Below are positions 8,808-16,310 of a stretch of 64,000 bases of DNA, piece after piece; position 1 is the first letter of the stretch, and every line of letters begins with the position of its first letter. This stretch comes from Levilactobacillus namurensis (GTDB taxonomy: Bacteria; Bacillota; Bacilli; Lactobacillales; Lactobacillaceae), in the NCBI RefSeq assembly GCF_032197885.1, contig NZ_CP134159.1, positions 1,302,001-1,366,000 on the forward strand. The letters run 5' to 3'. The notes beneath the pieces were generated by a model. It was not told where the DNA came from, searched no databases, and saw only the letters and a list, made by a program, of their open reading frames with translations. Position numbers and translations under genes: made by a program.

Positions 8808-9574
8808 GCGTGACTCACGCCCGTCAACGGTGAAGAGGCCACGGCACCTTTCGTAAAGACGCGTCCCGGACCCGCTAGAAAGGCTTGCCGGCCGGCTTGA
8901 ACTCCTAGGCGAAAGGCTGCGGCCATGAGGGGAATATTGGCTGCGGTGGCCATAGAAGTGTTGGCCATGATAGCGGCAGCGCCCATCTCCATGGCTTCGG
9001 CGGCTTCGCTGGGGCGACCGATACCGGCGTCAATGATGACCGGGACCGAGAGTTCGTTGATTAGGATCTGAATCAAAGATTTCGTGGTCAACCCTTGGTT
9101 CGTGCCGATGGGGGCGGCTAAGGGCATCACGGTAGCGGCCCCGGCATTCACCAACTGGCGGGCAACGACCAGGTCAGGTAAAACGTAGGGCATCACGATG
9201 AAGCCTTCGTTGGCGAGTACCTCCGTTGCTTTCAACGTTTCGTAGTTGTCGGGCATTAAGTATTGCTTATCCGGAACGACTTCTAGCTTGATGAAGTCAC
9301 TGCCGCTGAGTTCCCGGGCAATGTGGGCTGTGCGAATGGCTTCTTCGGCCGTGGTACATCCCGAGGTGTTGGGGAGAATCGTGATGTCCTTGGGGATGTA
9401 GGCCAGGATGTTATCGGCCGCCTGCGTGGTACGGCGTAATGCCATGGTGATGATCTGGGCTTGGGCGTGGTGGATGGCTGAATCGATCAAGTCGTAAGAA
9501 TACTTACCAGAACCCAGGATGAAACGAGACGTAAAGGTGTGGCCACCAATGGTTAAAGGATCAGATGCTGTCAT
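8804..9574 (-). CDS. thiG: Thiazole synthase
   Basis: A 256-residue TIM-barrel enzyme forming the thiazole phosphate of thiamine from 1-deoxy-D-xylulose 5-phosphate, dehydroglycine and ThiS-thiocarboxylate. Family motifs are clear: FILGSGKY near residue 18, the Schiff-base lysine in DFIKLEVVPD (Lys96), MPLAAPIGTNQGL, VIIDAGIGRPSEAAEAMEMGA and the C-terminal GRQAFLAGPG. It lies 12 nt after thiF with a ribosome site AGGAGG before the ATG. No thiH or thiO lies in the operon, so dehydroglycine must come from elsewhere. Confidence 0.95.
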   Translation of the reverse strand: MTASDPLTIGGHTFTSRFILGSGKYSYDLIDSAIHHAQAQIITMALRRTTQAADNILAYIPKDITILPNTSGCTTAEEAIRTAHIARELSGSDFIKLEVVPDKQYLMPDNYETLKATEVLANEGFIVMPYVLPDLVVARQLVNAGAATVMPLAAPIGTNQGLTTKSLIQILINELSVPVIIDAGIGRPSEAAEAMEMGAAAIMANTSMATAANIPLMAAAFRLGVQAGRQAFLAGPGRVFTKGAVASSPLTGVSHA

Positions 9575-9586
9575 GTGATATTCCTC

Positions 9587-10237
9587 CTAAATGGTTGTTT
9601 TACCTAAAATCAAACGAGTAATCATGTTGGCTTCGTGGCCCGCGGCAATCATCACGCGTGGGGCCATGAGGCCTTCAGCGCCCATGGACGTGCCATCGCC
9701 GGCGACGTAGAGATTGGGACGTAATTGCTTGGTCGTAATGGTGTTGGCACTGTGGATTCCCGCCATGCCAGTCGCCATGACCAGGGGCTTAGCGGGAAAT
9801 TGCGTGCCGACCGTTTCTAAGAGCATGGCTTTCTCCTGGGGGGCGTCAAAGGCTTCACAGATGATGTCTGCCGAGGATAAGTATTTGGAAATGGTCGCAG
9901 GCGTGAGCTTTTCCTGATAGGCGTGGATGGTGATAAAGGGATTGAATTCCTGTAAGTTCTGCTTGAGGGCGGTGACCTTAGGCATGCCGACCTGACTAAG
10001 CTTGTATTGCTGGCGGTTGAGATTGCTAAGTTCGATTACGTCGAAGTCAACTAAGGTCAGGGTACCGACGCCAATGCGGGCTAAGGCGATGGCAATGTTG
10101 GATCCTAGTCCGCCCGCTCCCGCGATGGCGACGTGGGCCGCCGAAAGCTTGGCAGTGGACGCGGTGACGTTACGGGCTTTCATTTGGGTATAGACTTGGT
10201 CGGGCGCTTGACCTTGAATGATGGGTGGTGTGTGCAT
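9587..10237 (-). CDS. thiF: Sulfur carrier protein ThiS adenylyltransferase
   Basis: A 216-residue ThiF-family enzyme that adenylates the C-terminus of ThiS. The ATP-binding loop AIAGAGGLGSNIAIALARIGVGTLTLVDFDVIE is easily recognised in separate blocks (GAGGLGSN, LVDFDVIE), followed by SNLNRQQ, the usual arginine-containing substrate loop. It is the short form (TIGR02354-like), without the C-terminal zinc CxxC pairs of MoeB. The frame is open far upstream, but the ATG at 10237 is preferred: AGGAGG ends 6 nt before it, whereas the ATG two codons earlier abuts the ribosome site. It lies 10 nt after thiS. Confidence 0.9.
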   Translation of the reverse strand: MHTPPIIQGQAPDQVYTQMKARNVTASTAKLSAAHVAIAGAGGLGSNIAIALARIGVGTLTLVDFDVIELSNLNRQQYKLSQVGMPKVTALKQNLQEFNPFITIHAYQEKLTPATISKYLSSADIICEAFDAPQEKAMLLETVGTQFPAKPLVMATGMAGIHSANTITTKQLRPNLYVAGDGTSMGAEGLMAPRVMIAAGHEANMITRLILGKTTI

Positions 10238-10247
10238 GAGCATCCTC

Positions 10248-10448
10248 CTAACGGCCGCCGCCGACGAATGTGATGATTTCAACTTGGTCGTCGGTTTGAA
10301 GGGTGGTGGTCGCAAATTCAGTGTGGTGGATGATCTGGCCGTTGACCTCGACGACGAGGTGTTCAATGGGTGTGTGGCGCGCAGTAAGTAACGCCAAAAT
10401 GGTAGTGCCAGTTGCCGCAGCGGCTGGTTCTCCGTTAATCGTAAGCAT
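10248..10448 (-). CDS. thiS: Sulfur carrier protein ThiS, with a residue beyond the C-terminal Gly-Gly
   Basis: A 66-residue beta-grasp protein (MLTINGEP at the start, LVVEVNGQIIHH in the middle, DQVEIITFVGGGR at the end). ThiS is adenylated by ThiF on its terminal glycine and then carries sulfur to ThiG. Here the coding frame ends GGG-Arg-stop; known examples such as those of E. coli and B. subtilis end in Gly-Gly. The arginine would have to be removed, or this ThiF tolerates it. The ribosome site AAAGGGGAA lies inside the 3' arm of a terminator hairpin, so initiation is coupled to the upstream riboswitch. Confidence 0.88.
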   Translation of the reverse strand: MLTINGEPAAAATGTTILALLTARHTPIEHLVVEVNGQIIHHTEFATTTLQTDDQVEIITFVGGGR

Positions 10449-10492
10449 AAAAAAATTCCCCTTTCTGCGAACGTCGTGAAGAAAGGGGAATT
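10449..10492 (-). terminator. Riboswitch expression-platform terminator overlapping the thiS ribosome site
   Basis: On the minus strand AATTCCCCTTTC pairs with GAAAGGGGAATT and is followed by seven U, ending directly at the thiS ATG. The 3' arm holds the Shine-Dalgarno GAAAGGGGAA, so the hairpin can both end transcription and hide the start site. A second hairpin (ACGGGA/TCCCGT, about 10514-10532) lies between it and the aptamer. Confidence 0.8.
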
Positions 10493-10569
10493 GCGCACAA
10501 AAGGACCGTCATGACGGGAAAAATCCCGTAAACGGAAGACCCAGTGGTTCCTGAGTCACATTGGCAAGT

Positions 10570-10640
10570 CGCGCTTCCTTCGGTAGTTCTAACTACATCA
10601 GGTTCGATGGGTTTAATCTCAGCCGAGTGGCACCCCAGAC
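10570..10640 (-). promoter_or_regulatory. TPP riboswitch (Thi-box) aptamer
   Basis: The minus strand reads GGGGTGCC, then GGCTGAGA, then ACCC, then GAACCTGATGTAGTTAGAAC and a final GAAGGAAGC, the hallmark order of the thiamine-pyrophosphate aptamer. It lies ~120 nt upstream of thiS and should switch off thiSFG, the amidohydrolase and the symporter when TPP is plentiful. Confidence 0.95.
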
Positions 10641-10658
10641 GAACGGTTGCTGAATGAA

Positions 10659-10679
10659 AACGAGTTTTGAAAACTCGTT
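10659..10679. repeat. 21-bp perfect palindrome at the riboswitch transcript start
   Basis: AACGAGTTTT-G-AAAACTCGTT lies between the thiS promoter and the aptamer, at about +1 to +20 of the predicted transcript. It could be a protein operator or a 5' stabilising stem. Confidence 0.6.
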
Positions 10680-10685
10680 ACGTTA

Positions 10686-10714
10686 GTTATACGCAACCTG
10701 AAAATGAATGTCAA
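10686..10714 (-). promoter_or_regulatory. Promoter of the thiSFG operon
   Basis: Minus strand TTGACA, 17 nt, TATAAC. The predicted start is ~40 nt upstream of the TPP aptamer. Confidence 0.8.
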
Positions 10715-10729
10715 GTCTAAACATAAAGC

Positions 10730-10758
10730 TGTACAAAGTTGGATGAATTCGCTACACT
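10730..10758 (+). promoter_or_regulatory. Likely thiE promoter
   Basis: TGTACA, 17 nt, TACACT, reading away from the thiS promoter. No second TPP aptamer lies between this promoter and thiE. Confidence 0.5.
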
Positions 10759-10806
10759 GAGGCGTAAATGATTTACCATTTGAAACATCATGGGAGGACA
10801 ACCAAA

Positions 10807-11439
10807 ATGCGTGTAGGAAAACGACCGTTGTACTTAGTAACTGACCGCTTGGGAATCGAGGAAGAGGCCTTTTTGTGCCGATTAGAACTGGCTTGTCAGG
10901 GGGGCGTAGACCTGGTGCAACTACGAGAAAAATCGCTGGATAGTCGGCACTATTTCCAACTAGCGCAACAGGTCAAGGCCATCACGGACCAGTATGAGCT
11001 TCCCTTGATCATTGACGACCGCTTAGACATTGCGCTGGCAGTGAACGCAGCTGGTGTGCACCTGGGCCAGCAGGACATCCCCGTCGACGTTGCGCGCCGT
11101 TTGCTGGGACCGCGCAAGATTATTGGGGCGACGACTAAGACGGTCCGTCAAGCCCAACTAGCAGTGCGCGCGGGCGCGGACTACCTGGGGGTGGGGGCCA
11201 TCTTTCCCACGACGACCCACGTGAAGACGGTGCATACCAGTGTGGCGACGTTAGCGGCGATCCAGGCAGCAGTCCCTATTCCGGTCTACGCCATTGGGGG
11301 CTTAAATTCGACCAACGTGACGGCGGTTCAGCCAGCCAAGGTGGCGGGGGTGGCCGTGGTGTCGGCGATTATGAAAGCCCCCCATCCCGACTTGGCGGCC
11401 CAAGCGTTACGCCAAAAAGTCCTGACCGTCGTGCGCTGA
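10807..11439 (+). CDS. thiE: Thiamine-phosphate synthase
   Basis: A 210-residue TIM-barrel enzyme joining hydroxymethylpyrimidine diphosphate and thiazole phosphate to give thiamine phosphate. Motifs: LYLVTDR at the N-terminus, VDLVQLREKSLDSR (pyrophosphate-binding arginine and lysine), LIIDDRLDIALAVNAAGVHLGQQD, and C-terminal VYAIGGLN. The frame is open 13 codons upstream, but GGAGG 9 nt before ATG 10807 fixes the start. It is divergent from the thiS operon and completes the thiazole branch; no pyrimidine-branch genes are in the window. Confidence 0.93.
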   Translation: MRVGKRPLYLVTDRLGIEEEAFLCRLELACQGGVDLVQLREKSLDSRHYFQLAQQVKAITDQYELPLIIDDRLDIALAVNAAGVHLGQQDIPVDVARRLLGPRKIIGATTKTVRQAQLAVRAGADYLGVGAIFPTTTHVKTVHTSVATLAAIQAAVPIPVYAIGGLNSTNVTAVQPAKVAGVAVVSAIMKAPHPDLAAQALRQKVLTVVR

Positions 11440-11462
11440 ATCAGCGCGACAAGTCAGGACTT
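11414..11462 (-). terminator. Terminator of the ECF operon, overlapping the 3' end of thiE
   Basis: AAGTCCTGAC / GTCAGGACTT form the outer stem and GCGCTGA/TCAGCGC an inner one. On the minus strand the stem is followed by U5 (from 11414-11418). The structure spans the thiE stop codon. Confidence 0.6.
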
Positions 11463-11467
11463 GAAGG

Positions 11468-12307
11468 TTAAGCGTGAAATGGGTTCCAGAAACGACCACC
11501 GTTAACTTTAAAGAGGACGATGCCCAGGATAATCAGGGCGCCGACAATCAGCAGTGCTAGGTAGTCGTTGCGTTGGAAACGTTGGGCCATATACCAAGTA
11601 CGGTGTTTTCCCTTGCCGAAACGGCGAAGCTCCATGGCTTGGCTGATGGTCTCGATTCGATCAAGGCTCGAGAAGATCAGGGGGAGTAGAATCTGGACCC
11701 CACCGCGAGCCCGGGTCATCAGACTGGCTTTCTTGGAGATCTCAAAGCCCCGGGCTTGCTGAGCCAAGCTAATGGTCCGGTAGTCACTTTGAACATCGGG
11801 GATGTAGCGCAGGGCAATGGCCACCGAGTAACTGATCCGGTAAGAGACACCGATGCGGTTGAGGCTTGCGGCGAATTCACTAGGGTTGGTGGTCATCAGA
11901 AAAATCAGTGCTAGGGGAACCATGAAGGTGTACTTCAGGAGTAAGTTGAACTCGTAGAAGAGTTGTTCAGTGGTGAGGTTGAAATAAGCGGCGTGGTGCC
12001 CCAATAAAAGGTGTTCCGTTCCGTAGATGCTGACGCCATAATGGGGAGCAAAGACGTAAACCATCAGGAGATTTAAGACGGAGAACCCTAGGATGACGCT
12101 TAGGACGAACGAAATCTCATGGAATTTGATTTTAGCGAAGTGAAAGAGAATTAAGGAAAGGACCATGATGCCTAAGAGGTAGCGGGTATCGTAGGTCGTC
12201 ATGCCGATAATCGATAGGCCGACAAAGCAGAGTAACTTGGTGCTGCCACTAAGTCGGTTTAAGAAGGTCTGTCGGTCGGCGTACCCAATTAAGAGTTGGT
12301 GAGTCAT
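11468..12307 (-). CDS. ECF transporter transmembrane component (EcfT)
   Basis: A 279-residue T component coupling the ATPases to the substrate-binding protein. Five to six hydrophobic segments are visible, with the cytoplasmic coupling motif LAQQARGFE (Ala-Arg-Gly, near residue 185) and a second basic motif MELRRFGKGKHRTW near 230. The ATG overlaps the ATPase stop by 4 nt. Being in one operon with its own ATPase and S component makes this a dedicated (group I) ECF system. Confidence 0.9.
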   Translation of the reverse strand: MTHQLLIGYADRQTFLNRLSGSTKLLCFVGLSIIGMTTYDTRYLLGIMVLSLILFHFAKIKFHEISFVLSVILGFSVLNLLMVYVFAPHYGVSIYGTEHLLLGHHAAYFNLTTEQLFYEFNLLLKYTFMVPLALIFLMTTNPSEFAASLNRIGVSYRISYSVAIALRYIPDVQSDYRTISLAQQARGFEISKKASLMTRARGGVQILLPLIFSSLDRIETISQAMELRRFGKGKHRTWYMAQRFQRNDYLALLIVGALIILGIVLFKVNGGRFWNPFHA

Positions 12308-14010
12308 TGTTGGCGGGCCTCCCGTTCTGCTTGAACAAATTTGGCGACAAATTCAGTAGGGTTCAGGTGGTGTTGCTCCGCTAACGTGTAAAGGCTGGTC
12401 TTCGCCAGTGAAGCCTGGTCGATGATGGCTTGATTCGTTAACACGTCAGCAGGCGCGGCGTCCATAAGAATCCCTCCGCGACCTAGAACGATGGTGCGGT
12501 CGGTGTACTCCAGCATTAGGTGCATGTCGTGGGTGATGAGGACAATGGTGATGCCCTGTTCGCGGTTGAGTTGCGCTAAGAACTGCATCATGTCGGTGTA
12601 GTGTTGTAGGTCTTGTCCGGCCGTGGGCTCGTCCAGAATCAGCATTGCGGGTTGGAGTACCAAGATTGCGGCGATGGTGACCCGCTTCTTTTGGCCAAAG
12701 CTCAATGCCGAAACGGGCCAATGCCGAAATTCGTAGAGACCGCAAATCTTTAACGTCGCCAGCACCCGTTGCTCAATCGTTTGGGCGTCTAATCCGCGGA
12801 GGACCAGACCGGTTGCGACTTCATCGTAAATCAAGGTCTTGGACAACATCTGATTGGGATCTTGGAGGATGTAACCAATATGGTCGGCCCGCTCCTTGAC
12901 CGAACAAGGGTCCAGGGACTGGCCATCGAAGGTCAGGTGGCCGGATTGCGGTGTTAAGAAGCCGGTGATGAGGTTGCTGAGCGTGGATTTACCGACCCCG
13001 TTTTGACCGACCAGACTAATCATGTCGCCCCGGTGGATCGTCGTGGATAGGTCCTTAAAGATCGGCTGGTCCGGCGCGTAACCGAAGGTCAAACGGTCGA
13101 TGGTCAGGAGTGGTTGGGTGTGGACGACGGGTGCCTTGAGGGTGACGCCGGCCGTCCAGTGTTGCAGGGTGGTCGTGAGATGCGGTGCGTTAAGTTGGGC
13201 CAAGTCATCTAGGTGTTGGCAGTCTGCTAGGGAGATGCCGGCTAACTTTAGTGCTGACAAGTAGAGCGGCTCCCGTAGCCCTTGTTGAGCCATTAGGGAG
13301 TCGCGGAGGATAGTTTCGGGGCGGTCGTTGGCCACAATTTGTCCGTCCTGCATGACGATCAACCGGTCAATGGGCTGCTGTAAGACGTCCTCGATGCGGT
13401 GCTCGATAATCACCACCGTCAGGTCCTGGGTCCGCGCCAACCGGTCGATTAACGCCATCGAGGCTTTGCCGGAAGCGGGATCCAGGCTGGCGAGGGGTTC
13501 ATCGAACAGGAGAATCTTACTGTTGTCGATTAACACGCCCGCCATGGCGACCCGTTGCTTCTGACCACCTGAGAGTTCTTGGGGATGGTGGGTCAGGAGG
13601 TCTTGGAGGTCCAACGTTTGTGCCCATTGATGGGTCGCCTGACGCATCGCGGGTTGGGCCTGTTGGTCGTTTTCTAGTGAGAAGGCCATATCTTCGACCA
13701 CGGAGAGCCCTACGAATTGACTGTCGGGATCTTGCAAGACGGTCCCCACGTTGAGCGAGAGGTCAAAAATCGAGCTTTGCTGGATGTCTTGACCCGCAAC
13801 GGTGGCATGACCGGAAATCGTCCCCGGATACGACTGTGGAATCAATCCGTTTAAACACCGTCCCAGTGTCGACTTCCCCGAACCGGAGGGCCCCGCAATC
13901 AGGACCTTTTCACCTGGGTAAATATCAAGATTAATGTGGCGCAGGGTGGGTTCCGTTTGGCTATTGTACTGAAATGAAAAGTCACGAAAACTAATAATGG
14001 GTGCAGTCAT
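12304..14010 (-). CDS. ECF transporter ATPase, two fused ABC domains
   Basis: A 568-residue protein with two complete ABC ATPase halves. Half 1 has Walker A GPSGSGKST (near residue 38), signature LSGGQKQRV and Walker B ILLFDEP; half 2 has GQNGVGKST (near 338), LSFGQKKRV and MLILDEP. This fused form replaces the separate EcfA/EcfA' pair and is typical of dedicated ECF transporters of the MtsU/YkoD type. It lies 3 nt after the S-component gene and overlaps ecfT. Confidence 0.92.
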   Translation of the reverse strand: MTAPIISFRDFSFQYNSQTEPTLRHINLDIYPGEKVLIAGPSGSGKSTLGRCLNGLIPQSYPGTISGHATVAGQDIQQSSIFDLSLNVGTVLQDPDSQFVGLSVVEDMAFSLENDQQAQPAMRQATHQWAQTLDLQDLLTHHPQELSGGQKQRVAMAGVLIDNSKILLFDEPLASLDPASGKASMALIDRLARTQDLTVVIIEHRIEDVLQQPIDRLIVMQDGQIVANDRPETILRDSLMAQQGLREPLYLSALKLAGISLADCQHLDDLAQLNAPHLTTTLQHWTAGVTLKAPVVHTQPLLTIDRLTFGYAPDQPIFKDLSTTIHRGDMISLVGQNGVGKSTLSNLITGFLTPQSGHLTFDGQSLDPCSVKERADHIGYILQDPNQMLSKTLIYDEVATGLVLRGLDAQTIEQRVLATLKICGLYEFRHWPVSALSFGQKKRVTIAAILVLQPAMLILDEPTAGQDLQHYTDMMQFLAQLNREQGITIVLITHDMHLMLEYTDRTIVLGRGGILMDAAPADVLTNQAIIDQASLAKTSLYTLAEQHHLNPTEFVAKFVQAEREARQQ

Positions 14011-14013
14011 AAC

Positions 14014-14574
14014 TTATTTTTCCTTCTTTAAGCTGCCACGTTGCGTCCGGGTCCGAGCGTAGAGAACCAGCAGTAACGTTCCAATGATGGCAACGGAGAT
14101 AGAGTCGATGATCCAAGTCGTGATGCCTTGGAGGTAGACCTTGCTGGCTGGTTCGTGGTAGATGATAATGTCACCGGTAGGGGCTAAGAGGACCCAGGCG
14201 ATGAAGTTGACGATGATTTGGTAGATGTTGAACCAGACCAGCTTGGCCTTCTTCAACGCACCGTCAGCGATTTTGAGCCGGTTCTTGGTCAGACCGAAGG
14301 CAACGCCCACTAGGCCGTCGACGATGATCCAAGTCCACCAAGGGGAGCCGTAAGTGATAAAGTCGTTGAGGGCGTGCCCGATAAAGACGGCGAGTCCCGC
14401 TGCGACCGGACCGAAGATGGCGCCTAATAACGCAGCAAATCCAATGGCTACGTTAAACTGGGTGTTAGGGATTCCTGTTGGAATGGCAACGAATTTCATT
14501 AAGACAAAAATAATGGCAGCACCGATTCCCGTGGCGACCACGGTTCGAATTGAGTTAGATTGCTTATTGGGCAT
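14014..14574 (-). CDS. ECF substrate-binding (S) component, UPF0397 family
   Basis: A ~186-residue hydrophobic protein with five to six membrane segments (for example FAALLGAIFGPVAAGLAVFI and the TWIIVDGLVGVAFGL block). It matches the UPF0397/ECF S-component family (PF07155). Databases often name the family a riboflavin transporter, but a Met-type T-box leader upstream argues for methionine or a methionine precursor, as in the MtsTUV systems proposed for Lactobacillales. The ATG at 14574 was chosen over an upstream GTG because AAGGAG abuts that GTG. Confidence 0.85.
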   Translation of the reverse strand: MPNKQSNSIRTVVATGIGAAIIFVLMKFVAIPTGIPNTQFNVAIGFAALLGAIFGPVAAGLAVFIGHALNDFITYGSPWWTWIIVDGLVGVAFGLTKNRLKIADGALKKAKLVWFNIYQIIVNFIAWVLLAPTGDIIIYHEPASKVYLQGITTWIIDSISVAIIGTLLLVLYARTRTQRGSLKKEK

Positions 14575-14629
14575 AAGACGACACACTCCTTAGATGGGTT
14601 TTAAGTGGGTTCAGATGAGAATGGGGCAA

Positions 14630-14870
14630 CGAAAAACGCGCCCGAAAGTCATTGACTTTCAAGGACGCGTTTGCGTGGTACCACCCTGATTTTCCCGCGA
14701 ACGGGACTTATCCTGATCGTAACGAATCGCTCCGACCCGGGCTCACGAATTTACCCGAGTAGCTTCTTCAAGACCATCTTCACCGGGCATCACCGTCGCT
14801 TTTCAGCCGACGCGACTCTCTAGGGGTGACGAACACCGGATACTCATCTTGTCGCAGCTTTTCTCATCTG
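14630..14870 (-). promoter_or_regulatory. T-box leader, apparent Met specifier (AUG)
   Basis: On the minus strand: Stem I with AGTA in the specifier loop and GGTGAAGATGG on its 3' side, so the likely specifier is AUG followed by G. It has AGAGAG in the apical part, the T-box AGGGTGGTACCACG (14674-14687), and a terminator in which AACGCGTCC pairs with GGGCGCGTT and is followed by U (about 14633-14672). Uncharged tRNA-Met would stabilise the antiterminator and switch on the ECF operon. Confidence 0.88.
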
Positions 14871-14885
14871 AATTTAACTTCCTAT

Positions 14886-14914
14886 AGCATACGCTAAATG
14901 ACTAAGGGGTACAA
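14886..14914 (-). promoter_or_regulatory. Promoter of the T-box/ECF operon
   Basis: Minus strand TTGTAC, 17 nt, TATGCT, just upstream of Stem I. From here to about 15136 I see no gene. Confidence 0.65.
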
Positions 14915-15136
14915 GCAGGAATCAGAAATGAAGTCGGTTACATTTAAAAAACGTATAAAAGTTATTTTATTGGGGAGCCAAACCTAAGAATGTTCGGATT
15001 TAGATTACGTATAGGGGATGATTATCGGAGAAATTCCAAGGGAAATGAATCATTTTCTCATCAATTTATCATTTTAAGCCGAGTCGTGTAACTGTAAATT
15101 GCGTCGTTGAGCTAGGGGATGAACGTCCAGCGGGGC

Positions 15137-15165
15137 TTGGCGATTGACCGATGGCCGTGTATGAT
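15137..15165 (+). promoter_or_regulatory. Likely promoter of the DMT transporter gene
   Basis: TTGGCG, 17 nt, TATGAT, about 40 nt before the start codon. Confidence 0.5.
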
Positions 15166-15204
15166 AAAGGGGTATAGTTAATTGATACATAAAGGATGAG
15201 TTTT

Positions 15205-16104
15205 TTGAAGAAAATTGCACCAGTGTTTGTGGCTTTAGGAGCCATTAGTTTTGGGGTTCCGGCGTCCCTATTTAAGATTGCTCGCCGGGAAGGGGTGGTG
15301 AACGGACCACTCCTATTTTGGTCGTTTTTGAGTGCGGTCGTGATCCTAGGAATCGTGCACGTCGTTCGGCGAAACTGGTTACGGTACCAGCATACGAATT
15401 GGAAGCAGATTGGGTTAGTGATTGCGGCTGGGACCGGGTCAGGGTTTACCAATACCTTCTATATTCAAGCCCTCAAGCTGATTCCGGTGGCGGCAGCGGC
15501 GGTTATGTTGATGCAGGCAGTCTGGCTGTCGGTTCTGTTAGGGGCCGTGATTCAGCGGCGCTGGCCGTCACGGTTACAGGTCTTGAGTATCGTGCTGGTC
15601 CTGATTGGGACCGTCTTGGCGGCGGGACTGTTTCCCATTACCCAGGCGCTGTCCCCATTGGGCCTGTTTTACGCCTTTTTGGCCGCGTGTGGTTATGCCT
15701 GCACCATGCAGTTTACGGCGTTACTGGGGAACAACCTGGACCCCATGACCAAGACCTGGCTGCTGTGTTTAGGGGCGTTCATCTTAATCTCGATTGTCTG
15801 GATCCCGCAGATTGCGACGACGCCGGTCACATTACCCACGATTAAGTGGGGCGTCTTGATTGCGCTGTTCTCGATGGTCTTTCCGTTGGTCGCCTATTCT
15901 CTGTTCATGCCCCAGCTAGACCTTGGTATCGGCCCCATTCTCTCGTCGCTGGAGTTACCGTCGTCGATCGTGGTGGCGTTTATCCTGTTGGGAGAAACCG
16001 TCAGTGGCCAGCAGATCCTAGGCGTCTTCATTATTATTGCGGCGGTGGTCCTGCCCAACGTTTGGGGGATGTGGCACCGGCAGCAGGTGCACCCGCGCAG
16101 CTAA
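15205..16104 (+). CDS. EamA/DMT-superfamily transporter
   Basis: A ~300-residue membrane protein with ten hydrophobic helices arranged as two EamA repeats (repeat 1 about residues 1-135, repeat 2 about 145-290). The second repeat ends with SSLELPSSIVVAFILLGE, the usual 'E.P..a...a.l.LGE' pattern. Members export amino acids or other metabolites; the substrate is not predictable. ATG 15196 is too close to AAAGGA, so the TTG at 15205 (8-nt spacing) is probably the real start; the difference is three residues. Confidence 0.8.
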   Translation: MKKIAPVFVALGAISFGVPASLFKIARREGVVNGPLLFWSFLSAVVILGIVHVVRRNWLRYQHTNWKQIGLVIAAGTGSGFTNTFYIQALKLIPVAAAAVMLMQAVWLSVLLGAVIQRRWPSRLQVLSIVLVLIGTVLAAGLFPITQALSPLGLFYAFLAACGYACTMQFTALLGNNLDPMTKTWLLCLGAFILISIVWIPQIATTPVTLPTIKWGVLIALFSMVFPLVAYSLFMPQLDLGIGPILSSLELPSSIVVAFILLGETVSGQQILGVFIIIAAVVLPNVWGMWHRQQVHPRS

Positions 16105-16130
16105 CGGGCTAGAAGATAGCGGTTAATTTT

Positions 16131-16174
16131 AGGGTTACCATTGCGACCTTGTCCTAGCTGGGATGAGGCCTTTT
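16131..16174 (+). terminator. Terminator after the DMT gene; copy of the 6181 sequence
   Basis: GACCTTGTCC and GGGATGAGGCC form an imperfect stem followed by TTTTT. The ~43-bp block matches the reverse complement of 6181-6226 at most positions. Confidence 0.6.
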
Positions 16175-16310
16175 TAGTTGGTAATCGTTGTCAACCAGAA
16201 GGCATTCGTGCGTCTAATCGGAAAGCGTGAGCGTTGCTAGGGACGAAGTTAAGGTTTAGGGGTACAATTAACGCAACGATGACCGTACCCTAAAAAGGAG
16301 TGAAGTTCCG

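Noticed and set aside
10640..10806. Possible second TPP riboswitch for thiE
   Set aside because: The conserved Thi-box blocks occur once only, on the minus strand; nothing similar lies on the plus strand before thiE.
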